From Flavobacteriaceae bacterium (GTDB lineage Bacteria; Bacteroidota; Bacteroidia; Flavobacteriales; Flavobacteriaceae): a DNA stretch of 16,920 bases. The position numbers and the translations under genes are program-made. This document shows positions 15,734-16,920 of this stretch, in pieces. The notes under the pieces were generated by a model. It worked only from the letters and a program-made list of their open reading frames with translations, was not told the origin of the DNA and ran no database searches. The DNA lies in NCBI GenBank assembly GCA_013214275.1, contig JABSPP010000012.1:1-16920 (forward strand), read 5' to 3'. Position 1 is the stretch's first letter, and the number at the start of each line of letters is the position of its first letter.

Positions 15734-16201
15734 TTAGTTGTCTTCTGCACCTTGTGTAGATGAGTAACTCAACTTTAAGGCATTCACATCTCTTAATTTT
15801 AATCGTATATCTGTAATCACCCCAACACTGGACTTTACATCTGCCTTTATGGAGGTGGTCATATAGGGAATCTCTCCTTCAGAAACATCTTCTCTTTCCT
15901 TTAGGATAAATTGGGGGACATCATCGGCAGTTGCAATCTTATCGTTTAATTGAATTTGATTATATCCCGTTCCATATTTTGGGTCTTTAGCTTTTCCTAC
16001 ATATATGGTGCTTACTAGGCTTTTGTGTTCTAATTTTTTCACCTCTGTTGCAGAGGGCAATTTAGGAGCTTCTATCTTTAGAGAAGTGTCTCTAATCGTG
16101 GTAATCACCATAAAAAAGAACAGTAGCATAAAAACGATATCTGGGAGGGCAGCCGTGTTGACAGCAGGTATTCCTTTTTTCTTCTTTTTAAACTTAGACA
16201 T
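15734..16201 (-). CDS. ExbD/TolR-family biopolymer transport protein (155 aa)
   Basis: Inner-membrane component of an ExbB-ExbD proton channel that powers TonB. A short basic cytoplasmic N-terminus (KFKKKKKG) precedes one helix, ALPDIVFMLLFFFMVITT, which carries the conserved channel aspartate at residue 21. The rest is periplasmic and includes VGVITDIRLKLRDVNALKLSYS, the usual C-terminal subdomain. It starts 17 bases after the end of the 211-residue ExbD gene and is cotranscribed with it. Tandem exbD genes behind exbB are common in Bacteroidota. Confidence 0.92.
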   Translation of the reverse strand: MSKFKKKKKGIPAVNTAALPDIVFMLLFFFMVITTIRDTSLKIEAPKLPSATEVKKLEHKSLVSTIYVGKAKDPKYGTGYNQIQLNDKIATADDVPQFILKEREDVSEGEIPYMTTSIKADVKSSVGVITDIRLKLRDVNALKLSYSSTQGAEDN

Positions 16202-16218
16202 ATTCTTAAACTTTTTTA

Positions 16219-16854
16219 TTAATTTGTAGGTTCAGCATCTGATAGTATTTGAGGATAACTGGTTTTGATATCTTCTACTTTCTTCTTTAAATCCTCATCT
16301 TGTCGTTGACTGTCCTTGTAGGCTTTATCTAATTCAGTGTAAAGCATTTTATAGCGTTCTTGAGACAATCTATTTCTCAAAACTGTGTATGCTTTCAACA
16401 GCTCATCTTGAACAGCAATATACGTGCCATATTCCGTTCCTCGGTCACTTTGAACGGAGATAATCGCTTTATTAGGATGATCTGAAGAAGATTCACTTCG
16501 TTCTCCTTTGCAGTAGTCACATGGTTGACCAGGGGTTCCGTCTTCTCCTGGCTTTCCCACACCACCTCCATTGTCAATAAATTTGATTGCTGCTTCCTTT
16601 AGATCTTTAAGCTCCATACGCTCACCCTCAACCAAAAGTTCATTATTCCTGTTGATATTTACCTCAAAAATATTTTTCTGTTTAATAACAGGCGGTTCGT
16701 AGTCTGGTGGTGGTTTCTCTGATAACTTCTTGTTAATCCCTGAATCTACATTCATCGTTGTAGTCACAAGGAAGAAGATCAATAGCAAAAAAGCAATATC
16801 CGCCATGGAAGATGAATTAATTTCCTGTGCAGGTCTTCTGGACTTTTTTAACAT
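16219..16854 (-). CDS. ExbD/TolR-family protein with Gly/Pro-rich insert and CxxC (211 aa)
   Basis: Partner of the smaller ExbD in the same TonB-energising complex by family. The single helix ADIAFLLLIFFLVTTT (residues 18-33) has the channel aspartate at residue 19. The periplasmic domain is longer than in classical ExbD (about 140 residues in E. coli). It contains a glycine- and proline-rich stretch at residues 96-111, then Cys112 and Cys115 in CDYCKGERSESSSD, then the conserved core AIISVQSDRGTEYGTYIAVQDELLKAY. The charged C-terminal 45 residues are probably helical or coiled-coil. The CxxC could be a redox-sensitive or metal-binding pair; this type of insert seems to recur in ExbD of Bacteroidota, but I cannot confirm how widely. 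Confidence 0.9.
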   Translation of the reverse strand: MLKKSRRPAQEINSSSMADIAFLLLIFFLVTTTMNVDSGINKKLSEKPPPDYEPPVIKQKNIFEVNINRNNELLVEGERMELKDLKEAAIKFIDNGGGVGKPGEDGTPGQPCDYCKGERSESSSDHPNKAIISVQSDRGTEYGTYIAVQDELLKAYTVLRNRLSQERYKMLYTELDKAYKDSQRQDEDLKKKVEDIKTSYPQILSDAEPTN

Positions 16855-16876
16855 GTACTGCTATAATATTATGAGT

Positions 16877-16920
16877 TTAATCTTTGCTAGAGTCCTTAAT
16901 AGCATGCAACAAAGAGATGG
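16877..16920 (-). CDS. 3' end of a probable ExbB/TolQ/MotA-family gene; rest outside the window
   Basis: Only 14 codons including the stop are visible: the frame reads ISLLHAIKDSSKD and then TAA (16879-16877). The identification rests mainly on position: it ends 22 bases before the first exbD gene on the same strand, where exbB normally lies. The residues alone are too few to prove the family. Confidence 0.45.
   Translation of the reverse strand, partial: ISLLHAIKDSSKD

Noticed and set aside
1..16920. CRISPR array, tRNA, rRNA, prophage or insertion sequence
   Set aside because: No regularly spaced repeats, cloverleaf-like sequence, transposase, integrase or phage genes were seen in either strand.

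Overview
The window looks like a chromosome segment of a member of the Bacteroidota, most likely a marine-type flavobacterium (order Flavobacteriales; the genus cannot be read from the sequence). The evidence is a type IX secretion sorting domain, AT-rich DNA with A-rich leaders instead of strong Shine-Dalgarno sites, promoters of the Bacteroidota type (TTTG, about 20 bases, TAnnTTTG), a PorT-like barrel and a tandem ExbD pair. No tRNA, rRNA, CRISPR array, prophage or insertion sequence was seen. It is mainly a core-genome region.

Layout. Bases 1-684 hold the 3' end of a secreted T9SS cargo protein. A lone dihydrolipoyl dehydrogenase gene (lpdA) lies on the minus strand at 898-2298. Its promoter lies inside a palindrome whose one arm is a perfect DnaA-box match. 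A glycosyltransferase follows at about 2623-3996, with a start codon that is hard to place. Next comes the translation block rplM-rpsI-rpsB-tsf, ended by a strong terminator, then pyrH-frr from its own promoter. A 12-helix RND/MMPL-type exporter gene follows; it is broken by a frameshift that fits a 10-base deletion. Then come asnS, rpoN and a PAP2-like membrane protein on the plus strand. These converge on a minus-strand set: a PorT-like barrel, two ExbD proteins and the last codons of a probable ExbB.

How the genes work together. rplM to frr supplies ribosomal proteins L13, S9 and S2, elongation factor Ts, UMP kinase and ribosome recycling factor, a common translation cluster in this phylum. 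asnS charges tRNA-Asn and rpoN encodes sigma-54. The ExbB/ExbD set would energise TonB-dependent outer-membrane transport.

The most unusual non-coding signal is a structured repeat of about 95 bases, present twice in opposite orientation (4206-4300 and 11053-11146). The copies flank the rplM-to-exporter block, and each lies a few tens of bases upstream of a good promoter (rplM, asnS). Other points worth attention are the exporter frameshift, the lpdA palindrome, the glycosyltransferase start, and a Gly/Pro-rich insert with a CxxC motif in one ExbD. I did not find a clear new multi-gene system.
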